Shown: positions 1 to 12,330, numbered from the stretch's first letter. The stretch is DNA of 64,000 nucleotides from Rhabdophis nuchalis (GCA_039707465.1 CM077647.1:47146110-47210109); one strand, 5' to 3'. Numbers and translations are program-made. The notes: generated by a model not told the origin, from the letters alone.

Positions 1-1763
1 CGAGAGGACTGACCCCTGGGGTAGTCCACAAGTGAGACATCTTGAGGATGACCTCTGCCCCCCCGCCAACACAAAGTGCGAACGGTCAGAGAGGAAAGAG
101 AACCACCGAAGTACAGTGCCCCACACCCCTAATCCCTCCAACCACTGCAGCATGATACCATGGTTGATGGTATCAAAAGCCGCTGAGAGGTCTAATAGGA
201 CCAGGACAGAGGAACAACCCCTGTCCCGAGCCCTCCAGAGATCATCAACCAATGCGACCAATGCTGTTTCCGTGCTGTACCCACACCTGAAACCTGACTG
301 GTATGGATCAAGATAGACAGCTTCATCCAGGTACTTGGGAAGCTGTTGCGCCACCACACTCTCAACAACCTTTGCCATAAAGCAAAGGTTGGAGACTGGA
401 CGATAATTTGCCAAAAGCGCCAGGTCCAGGGAAGGCTTCTTGAGGAGGGGCCTCACCACTGCCTTTTTCAAAGCGGTGGAGAAGAAAGAAGTGTTGATAA
501 TACCTTGGAGCCAGCCTCGTGTAACCTCCCAGATGGCCAGCACCAACCAGGAGGGACACGGGTCCAATAAACATGTGGCAGCACTAAGCCTACCCAAAAT
601 ACTGTCTACTTCCTCAGGAGTCACAGGGTCAAACTCCTCCCAGATAACATTCTCAAGACCCGCCTCCATCACCCCATCTAGCCCTACCCAGTCAGAGTCC
701 AGCCCTTCCTGAATCTGAGCGATTTTGTCTTGCAGGTATTGTACAAAATCCTCAGCTTTACCCTGCAAGGGGTCCTCCTATGCTTCCATATGTAAGAGGG
801 AGCGGGTCACCCTAAACAGGATGGCTAGGCAATTATCTGCAGACACAATAAGAGCAGAAAAATAATTAAACATTGTCGCTTTTATCGCCACTAGGTAGGT
901 CTTGATATAAGACCTCACCAGTGTCCGATCAGATTCGGAACGGCTGGCCCTCCAACTGTTCTCTAAGTGTCTTTTCCAGTGCTTCATCTCCCTCAGCTCC
1001 TCAGAAAATCAAGGAGCCAACCGGGTCCGGCACTGGATTAGAGGCCACAAAGGCATGACGTGATCCAGAGCCCCAGCAGCCGCCCTGCCCCATGCGGCCA
1101 CCAGTTCTCCAGCCGAGTTGTGAGCCATATCCTCAGGGAATAACCCAAGCTCCGTCAGGAACCTATTAAGGTCCATCAGGTGCCTGGGGTGGAACCACAT
1201 AGTTGGTTCTACCTCCCTGCAGGGGGGGTAGTAGATTGGAAGTCCACCCGAAGGAGCGAATGATCTGACCATGACAAGGGTTCAATAGCTATATCCTCTC
1301 TTCCCAGATCCTTCAACCACCGACCAGAGACAAAAATCAAATCCAGAGTGTGTCCCCCGATGTGCATGGGGCCTTGAACTAATTGGGTCAGGTCCATGGC
1401 TGTCATGGAGGCCATGAACTCCCGAGCTGCCTCCAACACTTCGCCGACAGATGGCAGGTTGAAATCCCCCATGACTATAAGCCTGGGGGTACTAGCCGCT
1501 ACCCTGGCAATCACATCGAGCAGCTCGGGCAGGGCCGCCACCACGCAGCCAGGAGCCAGGTACGTGGTCATCTGTACACCACGACTCCACTTCACAAGGA
1601 GGGACTCACATCCTACTGTCTGAGGTACAGTGGCCTCCCTTGGGCACAGATCCTCCTTTATAACGACCGCCACCCCCCCCTACCCTGAGCCCTAGGCTAA
1701 TGAAATGCGCGGAAGCCTGGGGGGGAACAATTCCATGAGGGGAAACCCCCCCTTTCTGGTCCA
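1..1763 (-). mobile_element. L2/L3-type LINE, partial (EN and RT)
   Basis: This is a decayed minus-strand copy of the same LINE family as the element at 1816-5180. It is cut by the window start inside the reverse transcriptase and is 5' truncated inside the endonuclease near 1763. The best frame (1209-1673) shows the apurinic-type endonuclease motifs GDFN, LDLIFVSG and WSDHSLL. The RT part (1-1000) is broken by frameshifts and stops, but it aligns by eye with the intact copy, including the palm motif region near 150-180. Assignment to the CR1 superfamily (L2/L3 side) rests on the RT wording and is fairly secure; the exact clade is not. Confidence 0.85.
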
Positions 1764-2032
1764 TTATTTGAATACATTATTTGAGCACATAAAAGTCTCA
1801 CTGCTGTTATCATATATAAAACAGTTTATTTATTTATTTATTTATTTATTTTTATTTATTTAAATTTATATCCCACCCTTCTCCACAAAGGACCCAGGGC
1901 GGCGCACAGGAAATTTAAAAACATACAAAATACAATAAATATAATTTAAAAAACTATTAAATAAACCTATCCTGCGCTTAAACCAAATTTTAAAAACCCA
2001 ATTTAAAACTACCTAAAAGTCCCCATGGGAGG

Positions 2033-4852
2033 TTAGGCTAGGCCGGCTTGTTGAAACAAATATGTCTTAAGACATTGGCGGAAGAGGCAGAGGTCGGTGA
2101 TGGTACGTAATTCAGGGGGTAGGTCATTCCAGAGGGCTGGCCCCGCCACAGAGAAGGCTCTTCCCCTGGGTGTCGCCAGTCGGCATTGTCCGGCCGACGG
2201 CACCCTGAGAAGGCCCTCTCTGTGGGAGAGTATCGGTCTAAGGGATGTATGGGGCAGGAGGCGGTCTCGCATATAACTAGGCCCCGAGCCATGGAGTGCT
2301 TTAAAGATAGTTGTCAAAACCTTGAAGCGCACTCGAAAAACCATAGGAAGCCAATGCAGCTCGCACAGGATCGGTGTTATGTGGGAGCATCTAGTGGCTC
2401 CCATAATCACCCGCGCGGCTGCGTTTTGGACTAGCTGTAGCTTTCGAGTGCACCTCAAGGGAAGCCCCATGTAGAGAGCATTACAGTAGTCGAGTCGGGA
2501 CGTCACGAGAGCTTGAGTGACTGTGCGAAGGGCAGCCCGGTCCAGTAAGGGGCGCAATTGGCGCATCAGGCGTACCTGATGAAACGCCCCCCTGGCCACG
2601 GCCGCCACATGGTCCTCCATGGACAGCCGGGAATCCAGGAGGACACCCAAATTGTGCGCCCTCTCCACGGGGGCCAGTGTTTCGCCCCCAATGGCCAGAG
2701 GTGGAGTAATTTGGCTGAACCGGGGTGCCGGAAACCACAGCCACTCAGTCTTGGCAGGGTTGAGCTTGAGTTTGTTACCACCCATCCAGATCCGTACGGC
2801 CTCCAAACACCGGGATAGCACTTCGGCGGCATCGTTGGGGTGGTTTGGGGTGGATATGTACAGCTGGGTGTCATCAGCGTACAGGTGGTACTCCACCCCA
2901 AAACCACGGATGATCTCACCCAGCGGCTTCATATATGTGTTGAAAAGGAGGGGCGAGAGGACCGACCCCTGAGGAACCCCACATAAGAGAGGCCTCGAGG
3001 TCGACCTCTGCCCTCCCGTCAACACATATTGCGACCGACCAGAGAGGTAGGATGAGAACCACCGCAAAACGGTGCCTCCCAGCCCCAACCCCCCCAGTCG
3101 GTGCAATAGGATACCATGGTCGATGGTATCAAAAGCCGCCGAGAGGTCTAATAGGACTAGGATAGAGGAATAACCTCTATCCCGCGCCCTCCAGAGATCA
3201 TCAACCAACGCGACCAATGCCGTCTCGGTGCTGTGACCGGATCGGAAGCCGGACTGGCGCGGGTCTAGATAATCAACTTCCTCCAGGTGTCGCGGAAACT
3301 GTTGGGCTACCACACTCTCAACAACCTTCACTAAAAAGTGAAGGTTGGAGACCGGACGATAGTTCTCCAACAATGCTGGGTCCAGGGACGGCTTCTTGAG
3401 GAGGGGCCTCACTATCGCCTCTTTCAAGACGGCAGGCAAGGACCCCTCACTCAAAGATGCATTGACAATGCCCTGGAGCCAGCCTCGTGTCGTCTCCCAG
3501 GATGCCAGTACAAGCCAGGAGGGACACGGGTCCAATAAACATGTGGTCGCTCTAAGTTTCCTTGACAACCTGTCCATATCCTCGGTGGTAACAAAGTCAA
3601 ACTCCTCCCAAGAAGGAACCTCAAGACGAGTCTCGGACAGTCCCACAGGACCACTGTCGATGGAGGGTAGCTCATTCCGAATCCGAGTGATTTTCTCCTG
3701 CAGATAAATCCCAAATTCCTCTGCTCGCCCTTGCAGAGGGGCTTCCCGCGGCCTCTGATGAAGGAGGGAGCGGGTCACCCCAAACAGGGCGGCAGGGCGG
3801 TTATCTGCGGATGCAATAAGGGTGGCACAATACTCACGTTTGGCCACCCTTATCGCCACTAAGTAAGCCCTAATATGGGTTCTCACTAGTGTTCGGTCGG
3901 CTTCGGAGCGAGAGGATCTCCATCTGCTCTCTAGGCGTCTCTTGTGGCGTTTCATCCCCCGAAGCTCCTCGGTAAACCAAGGAGCCTGGGTGATTCGTCG
4001 CCGCAAGAGAGGCCGCAAGGGCGCGACTCGGTCCAAGGCCCCCGCGGCCGCACTTAACCATGCGGCCACTAGGTCCTCAGTCGAGTCGCGGGGCAGGGTC
4101 ACAGGAATTGGTCCAAGCTCCCTCTGGAACCTTTCCGGGTCCATTAGAAGCCTGGGGCGGAACCATATAGGAATATCCGGTTCCGCCTCCCAGCAGTGAG
4201 GTGTAGCGATTGGAAAGTCCAGCCGGAGGAGAGCGTGATCTGTCCATGACAAGGGAGTGATGGCTAGGTCCCCTATTCCCAGATCACAACTCCACTGTCC
4301 CGAGACAAAGATGAGATCCAGTGTGTTTCCCCCCTCGTGAGTTGGGCCTAAAACTACCTGGGTCAGGTCCATGGCCGTCATGGAGGCCATGAACTCCCGA
4401 GCTGCTCCAGAGGCTTCGCCTGCCGACGGCAAGTTAAAGTCCCCCATGACTACCAGTCTGGGGGTCTCAACTGCCGCCTCGGTTATCACCTCTAGGAGCT
4501 CGGGCAGGGCTGTTGTTGCATAGCGAGGAGCCAGGTATACAACTAACACGCCCAACTGCCTCCCAAGGCCCCATCTCACGCGGGTTGTCTGAGGGACTGT
4601 GGTCTCCTTCGGCTCAAGACCTTCCTTTACGATAATCGCCACCTCCCCACCCCTCCCTAGGGCCCTTGGCTGATGGAAGGCGAAGCGCAGGTTGAGGGAG
4701 TTTTTAGGGAGGTTTTTAATTCGGATTTTAGGGGGTTCCAGGGAGGAGGGGAAAAATAGTCCAGGGAGGGGACAGCAATTGAGGCCGGCGGGCGGAAATA
4801 GGGAAACGGAGGAAGGGGAGGGGGGGGTCATTTCCACGGTGGCTTTTTCCAT
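2033..4852 (-). CDS. LINE polyprotein: endonuclease (partial) and reverse transcriptase
   Basis: A 939-residue open frame without stops or frameshifts. The first ~50 residues are antisense read-through of the inverted 5' segment and are not native. Real protein begins near AFHQPRALG. It continues through the endonuclease (MGDFNLPS, LDLIFVSG, SWTDHALL), a linker, then the RT with [21 protein letters not shown] and YADDTQLYIS (about 2850-2885), and ends with a CR1/L2-like C-terminal domain (ITPILCELHWLP, GPALWNDLPPELR). The protein would nick target DNA and copy its own RNA. The N-terminal endonuclease residues are missing from this frame, so it should not support retrotransposition. The RT catalytic aspartates are present. 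Confidence 0.85.
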   Translation of the reverse strand: MEKATVEMTPPSPSSVSLFPPAGLNCCPLPGLFFPSSLEPPKIRIKNLPKNSLNLRFAFHQPRALGRGGEVAIIVKEGLEPKETTVPQTTRVRWGLGRQLGVLVVYLAPRYATTALPELLEVITEAAVETPRLVVMGDFNLPSAGEASGAAREFMASMTAMDLTQVVLGPTHEGGNTLDLIFVSGQWSCDLGIGDLAITPLSWTDHALLRLDFPIATPHCWEAEPDIPIWFRPRLLMDPERFQRELGPIPVTLPRDSTEDLVAAWLSAAAGALDRVAPLRPLLRRRITQAPWFTEELRGMKRHKRRLESRWRSSRSEADRTLVRTHIRAYLVAIRVAKREYCATLIASADNRPAALFGVTRSLLHQRPREAPLQGRAEEFGIYLQEKITRIRNELPSIDSGPVGLSETRLEVPSWEEFDFVTTEDMDRLSRKLRATTCLLDPCPSWLVLASWETTRGWLQGIVNASLSEGSLPAVLKEAIVRPLLKKPSLDPALLENYRPVSNLHFLVKVVESVVAQQFPRHLEEVDYLDPRQSGFRSGHSTETALVALVDDLWRARDRGYSSILVLLDLSAAFDTIDHGILLHRLGGLGLGGTVLRWFSSYLSGRSQYVLTGGQRSTSRPLLCGVPQGSVLSPLLFNTYMKPLGEIIRGFGVEYHLYADDTQLYISTPNHPNDAAEVLSRCLEAVRIWMGGNKLKLNPAKTEWLWFPAPRFSQITPPLAIGGETLAPVERAHNLGVLLDSRLSMEDHVAAVARGAFHQVRLMRQLRPLLDRAALRTVTQALVTSRLDYCNALYMGLPLRCTRKLQLVQNAAARVIMGATRCSHITPILCELHWLPMVFRVRFKVLTTIFKALHGSGPSYMRDRLLPHTSLRPILSHREGLLRVPSAGQCRLATPRGRAFSVAGPALWNDLPPELRTITDLCLFRQCLKTYLFQQAGLA

Positions 4853-5175
4853 CGATTCGGTCTTGGGGAGGGGCAGGGGCGGAGGGAGACGAAATGGTCA
4901 TCATCGGTTGGAAGACCGTGGCCGCTGGATTCAGGCGGTCACGTGCTCCAACTCTCCGCTCTCCCATCGCAGACTAGGTGGGCAGGAATCACAGACCCGG
5001 GGCCCGAGGCTGATGTTATGCAACGCCAGGTCCGTGGTTCAAAAAGCCCCCCTCATTCGTGACCTTGTGTCAGAGGGGGACCCGGACCTGGTGGGTATAA
5101 CGGAAACCTGGTTGGGCCACGAAGGGGGTATACCCCTCGTGGACATGTGCCCACCAGGTTACCGCGCCTTCCATA
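4700..5175 (+). pseudogene. Inverted 5' segment of the LINE (5' UTR and EN N-terminus)
   Basis: Plus-strand translation from about 5010 gives the start of an apurinic-type endonuclease, with CNARSVVQK, DLVGITETWLG and CPPGYRAFH. This is exactly the part missing from the minus-strand body. It stops at GCGCCTTCCAT, and the body resumes at a matching CGCCTTCCAT (about 4670-4682), so the two pieces overlap by a short microhomology. The 300 bp before it are GC-rich and presumably belong to the 5' UTR or an upstream reading frame. Confidence 0.8.
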
Positions 5176-5446
5176 AAACAAAGTTTCATAAGATGTCTCT
5201 ATTCTTTGTCCATTAAGCCCAAAATGAAGGCCTAAGAGTTGCATTGTAAATTCAGTTTTTAAACCTGAATCAAAATACATATTTGATCCCAATATTTTCT
5301 AGATTTGTTATATGTTTACCAAATATAGAAAAATATTTTTTCTGATTATATTTTCAAGAAATATTTGAAATTCCCTTATGCATTTTTACAATGTCTGGTG
5401 ACACGTACCAATAATAGTCATTTTATAAAAATTATCTTTACAATTA

Positions 5447-6160
5447 TAGAATAGAATAGAATAGATTTTATTTTTCTATACCGCGTCCTCTCCCCAGGGG
5501 GACTCGGAGCGGTGCACAGGGAAAATTAAAACAGCATAAAATATATACATAAATAAATACAATAAAAACAAATTAAATCAACTGTCCCTGTACTAAAATC
5601 CCCATTTTAAAATTAACATTCCCTAACCCCTGAGGTAGAGACTAACCTAGGCCGGCCAAGCAGAAAAAGTGAGTTTTTAATTTCTGACGGAAGGAGCGGA
5701 GGTCCGTAGTTGTTCTAATGTCGGGGGGAAGGTCGTTCCAGAGGGCTGGGCCCGCCACAGAGAAGGCCCTTCCCCTGGGCGTCGCCCGCTGACAAAGTCT
5801 AGTGGACGGCACCCGGAGAAGTCCCTCTCTGTGGGAGCGAATGGGCCGGGAAGATGTATGAGGCAGAATCCGATCCCGCAGATAGCTAGGTCCCGAGCCA
5901 TGGAGCGCTTTAAAGATGAGGACTAACACCTTGAAGCGCACCCGAAAGACGACAGGTAGCCAGTGCAGCTCGCGCAAGAGCGGTGTTACATGGGTATACC
6001 TTGCGGTACCCATTATTGCTCGCGCGGCTGCATTCTGGACCAGCTGAAGTCTTCGGGTGCACCTCAAGGGGAGCCCCATGTAGAGAGAGTTACAATAGTC
6101 CAGTCGGGATGTCACGAGCGCATGAGTGACTGTGCGAAGGGCGTCCCGATCCAATAGGGA
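5447..6160 (-). mobile_element. L2/L3-type LINE 3' fragment with AATAG-type tail
   Basis: A 5'-truncated insertion that retains only the RT C-terminal domain (open frame about 5642-6160: LLDRDALRTVTHALVTSRLDYCN onwards in segments, GPALWNDLPPD) and the 3' UTR. On the minus strand it ends in a short ATTCT/AATAG-type pentanucleotide tail (5447-5465). The frame is open from truncation to stop, so this looks relatively young. The short AATTAT at both edges may be a target duplication but is too short to rely on. Confidence 0.85.
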
Positions 6161-6194
6161 AATATATGAATTATATTTCAATGTAAATTTCAAT

Positions 6195-7805
6195 CCTTTC
6201 TTTCACACACTCTACCATTGGTCCAACTGTACATTATGTCTGAAAAGATTCACCCCTTTTTAATTTTACAATCTTTAATTTACTTGTCTGTTTCAATTGT
6301 CAATAAAAGCTTATACATCTTAGCAATAATATGGTCATTATTTGAACATAGCTCTATCAAAAGTTGTTTTATCCTTGTCAAATTCATAATTCTTCTTATT
6401 CAACTTAAATCTTTCATTAGCTGAGGGAACCAATTGTATGTAAAATCTTCCAATTCCAAGTTTTCTTCTGTTTTTCTTCTTGAAAAAAATTAAGTAATCA
6501 TTTTTATTTGGCTGTCGTTTATTTTATCAAAAGGCTGGTTGAAAATCATGAAAGGATTTTAGGAAAGCAAATCTCCTGGTCTTCTAAAGGGCAATAGGAG
6601 AGCCACTTCATTATGGATGGTTTCCTTTTGACTTTCAGAATATCAGAAGCTTACATATCATTTATTCCTGTTTTCCTTTGAAAATATCCCAATATTTTTA
6701 CCCTATTTTATAGCCTGGAAGGGCACATAAAGATGTGAATGGGAGTGGGGCATTACCACTGCAAAGTGCCATGGTCTATCTTTTCCCCAATCTCTGGATG
6801 TTTGGAGAGAAGGACATAATAGAGATACCATGTGACCTATGGGTTATAGTTTGCCCTCTCAGTCACTAAAGCCGGTGTAAATCTTAATAGTATATGGATG
6901 AAAAGACAGAAATGTTTTAATGAAATTTCATTAACATTTAATATATTCCATTAATTACTTTAACAGTTAATATATTTATGCATTCGTTTCTTAAGAATGT
7001 ACCCCTTCAGCACATTGAAACTTTGCAAACTGCTAGGAACTTTGTGGACCATAATCAGTGCAGGTCATAATTGATGCTATACATAATATCAAGATATCAG
7101 CTTGTATGTTACTGTTTAAGAAACATTTATAACTATTTTTCTCTTCCTGTTTACAACTATCCCAAAGGTCAGAACAAGTGGAGTGAACTGTATGTAAGTC
7201 AGACAATGATACAGTATTAGAATAGTGTTTGCTTGTAGGGAAGAGTGCCACCTACTGAATGACTAAGACAATTCATTGCCAATATAAAACATTCTCTCTG
7301 CCAATGAGTAAATTAAGTTCCTAAGGATCTTAGAAACATTCCATTTAATACTAATACACATAGGCCTTGTTGGCCTTTTACTGAAAAACATGCTGTTTGT
7401 ATAATCGAGTGAAGACTAATAACCTGTGCTCTGTTCCATGTACAGTTTCATGTTTTACTGCTAATGTTTGTTATATAATGTAATTCTGATCTTCCAATAT
7501 ACTTTAAATGGATTTTCTAGGGAAAGACTTCGAAAACTGGAAATAAAATGGAGCAGGTAGCAGCCATTTAAAAAAATATGTATATTTGAAAGTGCCAAAT
7601 AATGGTCATACAGTCAATCCATAAAGAATTGTAGGGGAACAATTGTGACACTCACTTGTTACGCCATTTTAGGTTCCTCGTAAACCTGTTGTTGCTTTCA
7701 CAAAACTATGCTATCTCATAGCATATAATATTATCAATGATAAAATACAAACAAAAGAATAATATTTTTAAAAAATCATAGAAAAATGGCTAAGGGAACT
7801 ATGTA
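6195..7805. other. Unassigned AT-rich DNA
   Basis: No repeat family, convincing coding frame or RNA gene is recognised here. The longest frames are under 75 codons and show no family resemblance. The 230 bp between the two LINEs at 5216-5445 are equally featureless. Confidence 0.6.
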
Positions 7806-7810
7806 GAAAC

Positions 7811-8016
7811 TAGTAGAACCTAAGGTCACGACCGTAATTTTAGTCACAAACCAATTTGGCTGTGACCCGTACCTAATTTTGGAAAATTGGCTCTTATACA
7901 AAAACTGGTGCAAAAGGGGAACTCAGCCACGAAGAAGAAGAAAAATTGTGAATTTTTTGGTCAGAACCCAATTTGGTCGTTGATCAGAAGTGTTCATGAC
8001 CAGACGTTCTACTGTA
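7811..8016 (+). mobile_element. MITE with pogo/Tigger-like termini
   Basis: The left end TAGTAGAACCTAAGGTCACGA and the reverse complement of the right end (TACAGTAGAACGTCTGGTCA) form imperfect terminal inverted repeats, with TA at the outer edge. This suggests a small non-autonomous Tc1/mariner-pogo element. The interior has no coding frame. The family assignment comes from the ends only. Confidence 0.6.
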
Positions 8017-8024
8017 TGTTTAAC

Positions 8025-8430
8025 TAATGAACAGAAGGCTTAGGGGTGACATAATAGCTATCTTCCAATACCTGAGGACTGGCACAGGTAAGAGAGAGTT
8101 GATTTATTCTCCATAGCACCTGAAGGAAGGACAAGAAGCAAAGGGTGGAAAGTTCTCAGAGGAAACCAAACTGGAAATAAGGAAGAATTATTCCCATATT
8201 TCAAGGGCTGCCACAAAGAAAAGGGAGCAAAGCTATTCTCCAAGGCATATGAGGGTAGAACAAGAAACAATGGGTGGAAACTAATCAAGGAGACAGGCAA
8301 TTTAGGACTGAGGAGAAATTTCCTGACAGTTAGAACAATTAATCAGTGGAACAGCTTGCCTCCAGAAGTTGTGGGTGCTGCATTTAGAGATTTTCAAGAA
8401 AAGACTGGACAACCGATGACACGGCTATAT
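8025..8430 (+). mobile_element. CR1 LINE 3' remnant, internally duplicated
   Basis: It matches the C-terminus of the CR1 ORF2 seen at 26770-27050: GDIIAxFQYLR, SKAxEGRTRxxGWKLIKE, LRRNFLTVRTINQWNSLPPEVV. Two overlapping partial versions of the same stretch (8030-8160 and 8190-8420) follow each other, so there was either a tandem duplication or two nearby insertions. It is degenerate and lacks a clear tail. Confidence 0.75.
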
Positions 8431-8564
8431 ATTGTATGATAAGGTTAAAGTAAATATTGATTTCAATAATCGCTTTTTAGATTTGTCACCCTAAAAGTCT
8501 GAAATAAATCTAAAGTAAGATTCTTTGTGAAATGTCCCTTTGGGTGTTACCCCAGGAAGCTTTT

Positions 8565-9310
8565 TTTAAAGAAAAGAAATGGCAAATTGGTGTATTGGTC
8601 AAATAAAATCTTTCAATTATGGTGACCCTATCATCAAAACTAAAGAAGAGTAAGAATTAGAAGGGTATGTTTGATATTGGTTTACATATTTACCATTGAA
8701 AGAAAATTTACACTAGACAAAAAGAGCGGTGGATTTGATTTTGCAAAAAAAGAATTGGAAATATTATTGTGTGGTAGTGATGAATATATATATTATCACT
8801 AAGATTTATAAATTACTATTGAACTTCAAGAATGAGCATGTAAAGCTTTGTATGATTCAATGCGCAAAGAATTTTGTATATAATATAATGCTTGAGCAAT
8901 GGGAAAACATGGACAAAAAGTTAAAAATTTACATTAAATTATAATTTAAAGAAAAGTTTTATAAGATGATGTACTGTACTATTGGTATTTAACAACAGAC
9001 AAATTATCAAGAATGAATAAGGTATTTCAAATGAATATTGGAAATGTAAGTGTAAAGAAGGAACTGTTTACCACTTATGGTGGGCATGTGAGAAAGCCAA
9101 GAAATAATGCAGAAGATTTTAGAAGATTCTTAAAGTGAATAAAAAGAGAAAACCAGAAATTTTTCTTGTAGGGTTAATGGATAAAAAGCTTGAAAGAAAA
9201 TTTGGATCTTTGATGTTAAATATGCTGAATACTCTATACACAAAAATGCAAGGATGCTTTGATGCCCTTAACTTGCTGGGAAATTATGGTAGTTGCACTT
9301 CACCCATCTT
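8565..9310 (+). pseudogene. L1 ORF2 C-terminal remnant
   Basis: Read across frameshifts, the plus strand gives KIYKLLL, a QWEN-type segment, WYLTTDKLSRMNKVF, a CK(C)KEGTVYHLWWACEKAKK segment resembling the cysteine-rich C-terminus of L1 ORF2, and ERKFGSLMLNMLNTLYTKMQ. The order and spacing match the C-terminal third of the L1 ORF2 protein (RT/endonuclease polyprotein). Many frame breaks mark it as old. It shows that ORF2-bearing L1 elements have been active in this genome. Confidence 0.7.
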
Positions 9311-9399
9311 AAAATGGCCAGGATTGAGAAACGCTGATCTAGACCTAAATCTAGCACTTATAATAAGATTTTTATAAAGCTCATAATTTGGCCTTATTT

Positions 9400-12330
9400 A
9401 TAGCATCACAATTTTAATATGACTTCTGACTTCTTATGCATATGCCTGCAATTTCTGTTAGAACATGATTATCATGGCAACTATTAACCTCCAATGTTCC
9501 TGTATAGTGCATTTTCTTCCTCAGAAAATATTTGTATTAGAAATTTAGACACGTCAGTCTTTTTGAACCTCCAACTCTTAAGCATAGAAAGTTCCTCTGT
9601 ATTATAAGCTGCCTTGTCTTTCATAAAACAGTAGGCGAGAGAGCTTTAGTTTCAGTAATAAAGATGATATCTTTAAAGGCAAGACATTACTGGAGGAACC
9701 GGTAGAACACGGTAGGATTTAAAACTTTACTGTTGTTCAACTTCATAGCACATCTGTTTTTATTGCTAAGTTTGGGTCAAAACCTAAAATGTTGCCTGTA
9801 ATGGTGAACCATAAAGCTGAAAATAAAGAAGTGACAAATTTGGGCAAGATGAACTTCATCAATTTTATGGGCAATCATCAGCCCTGTCTAAAAGTAGAAT
9901 CCTTCTTCTCCAAGTCATTTTAACAGCACTTAAGATAAGTGAAATACTAGGGGAAAGGGGGGGGGGGCAAGGTGCGGGGGGGGGGGGGAGCTTACAAACC
10001 TAAAAGGCCGTATTTTCACTTCACCAGTCATAATCATGAATAACTGTAAATGTAAGATAATCCTCATAGATAATCATCCTTTGAAAAAAGTGCTGGTTTG
10101 AGTAAATATGATTTGAAAATGCTTTCTTTTCCATTCCTCCTTCCTTTACATTCACTATTCTGTAATAGACAATATAATTTAGGTGCTACCATGCCAAACT
10201 CACACTGAAGAGTTATTTATTTTAAAATAACTCAGAGAAGAGATGCTTTAAATTGTGAGGCGATTGTCCGCGTCATGTGTTATTTACTTGCTTCAACTCC
10301 TTTTTTAGTTTCCTTGCCACCAACTGTCTTTCTAAGCTGTTAAAAAGAAAAAGGAAAAGAAATCACTCACAGTGGGGAAACTTAATGACTTTACCTGACT
10401 TTATTCCATCTCAATTTGTGTCCTCCTTGCAGATGTACTGGGCTTTTTGTCTACAGTTTGTGCTGCTGCTGCTTTTGGGTTGTTTTGTTCCTGGCTGCTC
10501 AAATCTGTCAAGAAGCCCATTTGTATGCATACAACTAATACAGTCGAAAGAAAAGCCACAACCTGTCAGATGAACTGCCTGCACCTGTATGGGGCAGTTA
10601 AATTGTCCCATCTACTATTCTTCTCCAAGATCAAAGGACCCTGACCGTGAGGGGCTTCAGAGAAATGCAGAAAATGATATATCCCTTCTTATCCTTAAGC
10701 CAAAAGTGGGGGGGGGGGAATGGGGGGAGAAGGGGCATGGTCTTGTTCAGCTACCTGAAGGAGCTTTTGTCTGGCCTGAATACAACATCCACACATTCTT
10801 TTACATGTGCAGAACAGCAGAGGAAAAAATTCATTCACTCCTTTTTATAGTGACGTAATCATTGCTTTGGTGAGGTTTTTAACCTTGGGGGGGGGGGGAA
10901 GACTCTAAAGCTCCAAAACAAGCTTTATCCTGTCCACAGGTCAGTTTTGTTACAAAGGCCAATTAGGAGGGCTACCTTAGCCTGCAGCAAAAAGCCAAGT
11001 AATGGTGGGGCAAGCCCCCATGGAGAAGTGATGAATAGCCCATAGAGCTATAATTTGAGAGAGGAGGAAAAGGCGGGAGAAGCAAGGGGGGGCTTTGAAG
11101 CATTTACCTTACATGGAACCCTATTGTCAGCACAGGCTGTTTGATCTTAAAATAATTTACTTAATGATCTCACCATGGAAGCAATTGCCAGCACAGGATT
11201 AGGCTGTAAGGGCCTAATAGACATGGGAAAATTTTAGATTGTTCTTCCAAGCAAGGTAGGTACAAAGATTTGTCTATTTGGATTCTTTTTATGATGAGAC
11301 ACAGCTGCTGTTATTTTGCATATGGTCTTAGAACAGGAAAATATTCAGGATTTGTTGCATATACCTCAGTGCATATAATTTGATCTTAAATTAGTTTTGA
11401 CAATTAGATTTTTGCTTTGCATATGGTCATCCCCTACATATGTTCCTTTGTCTTCAGAAAACTTATTTTGGGACAAAATAAGCAAGGTATTTAATAAGGA
11501 AAATTAGTTTTAGAGTGATTGTGATGGAAACACGAGATGGTGTGGCTGGGGTCCAAATAACTACTCTAAGCCTAAGGCATGGAAATGCTCAGTGAAATGT
11601 TTGGCTTTTTACAAAGAACAGGTGCCCTCCCAATATCCACACAGCGGAAGCCGCTTTTTCACGTTTCTCTATTTTCAAAGGTGTCACATAAAGGTACATT
11701 TAAGAAATATAAAACTAAACCACTTTAGCATGCTGAACTAGTTTGCATTATTCTTCCAATCAAAAACAATATACGTACAACATTCAGGGATATATTTTTC
11801 AGATGCTGCAGCTGCACAGTCTGTATATCATGAAAATCACACTTGTTTTTCAAATACTTAAGTTTAAAGCACTTATAATATTTATTGGATTAAACAGCAT
11901 AATATGAAACTGAGTTGACAATTTATGTGAATCACTTAACTAATTAGCCTCTATAGCAAGCATGTCTAATTCTCTGCCCACATTCCACATGTGCCCTGGA
12001 TAGCTAATAATGTGGTTCCACAAGATAATAAACTTTTAAAAATGAAGTTTGATATTTATGCTCTTTAATTATATTATACATTTTATAAACAATATAAACA
12101 CAGACTCAATGGGCCCAGGCAAACCAAAAATTGGACAACAATGTTCTACAGGATTGCAATTGTGAGAATTAAGCTATAACACTGTTATTAGTTTGGTTTA
12201 TTTCTTTTGGAAGAAAACATAAGGGAGGCAATAAAGAGAAGATCTCTGAAGTGGTTACTTTGGGTCTTAGTGGCATATACTTATAAAGAATGAAAACATG
12301 CATACTTCAAATCAAATATGCATATTAAAA
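9400..12330. other. Unassigned DNA with long G tracts
   Basis: Mostly AT-rich sequence without a recognised gene. Uninterrupted G runs of about 11-13 occur near 9957-9967, 9976-9988, 10708-10718 and 10887-10898. The 98-codon frame at 10277-10573 has no recognisable motif or codon structure and is probably chance. Confidence 0.55.

Larger units (their letters stand above)
1816..5180 (-). mobile_element. Near full-length L2/L3-type LINE with inverted 5' end
   Basis: The 3' end lies at the left with a TTTA-type tail (about 1824-1862) and a CR1/L2-like 3' UTR. The sense body runs on the minus strand up to about 4700. From about 4700 to 5175 the element's own 5' UTR and endonuclease N-terminus lie on the plus strand, head-to-head with the body. 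A candidate 8-bp target duplication, ATAAAACA, flanks the whole (1816-1823 and 5173-5180). Together these read as one insertion made with 5' inversion. The long open frame suggests it is young. The split endonuclease makes this copy inactive. Confidence 0.85.

Noticed and set aside
4692..5010. First ~100 codons of the plus-strand frame as a novel protein
   Set aside because: This stretch is the inverted LINE's 5' UTR or an upstream frame, and it overlaps the antisense N-terminus of the 2033-4852 frame; only the part after 5010 has recognisable endonuclease sequence.
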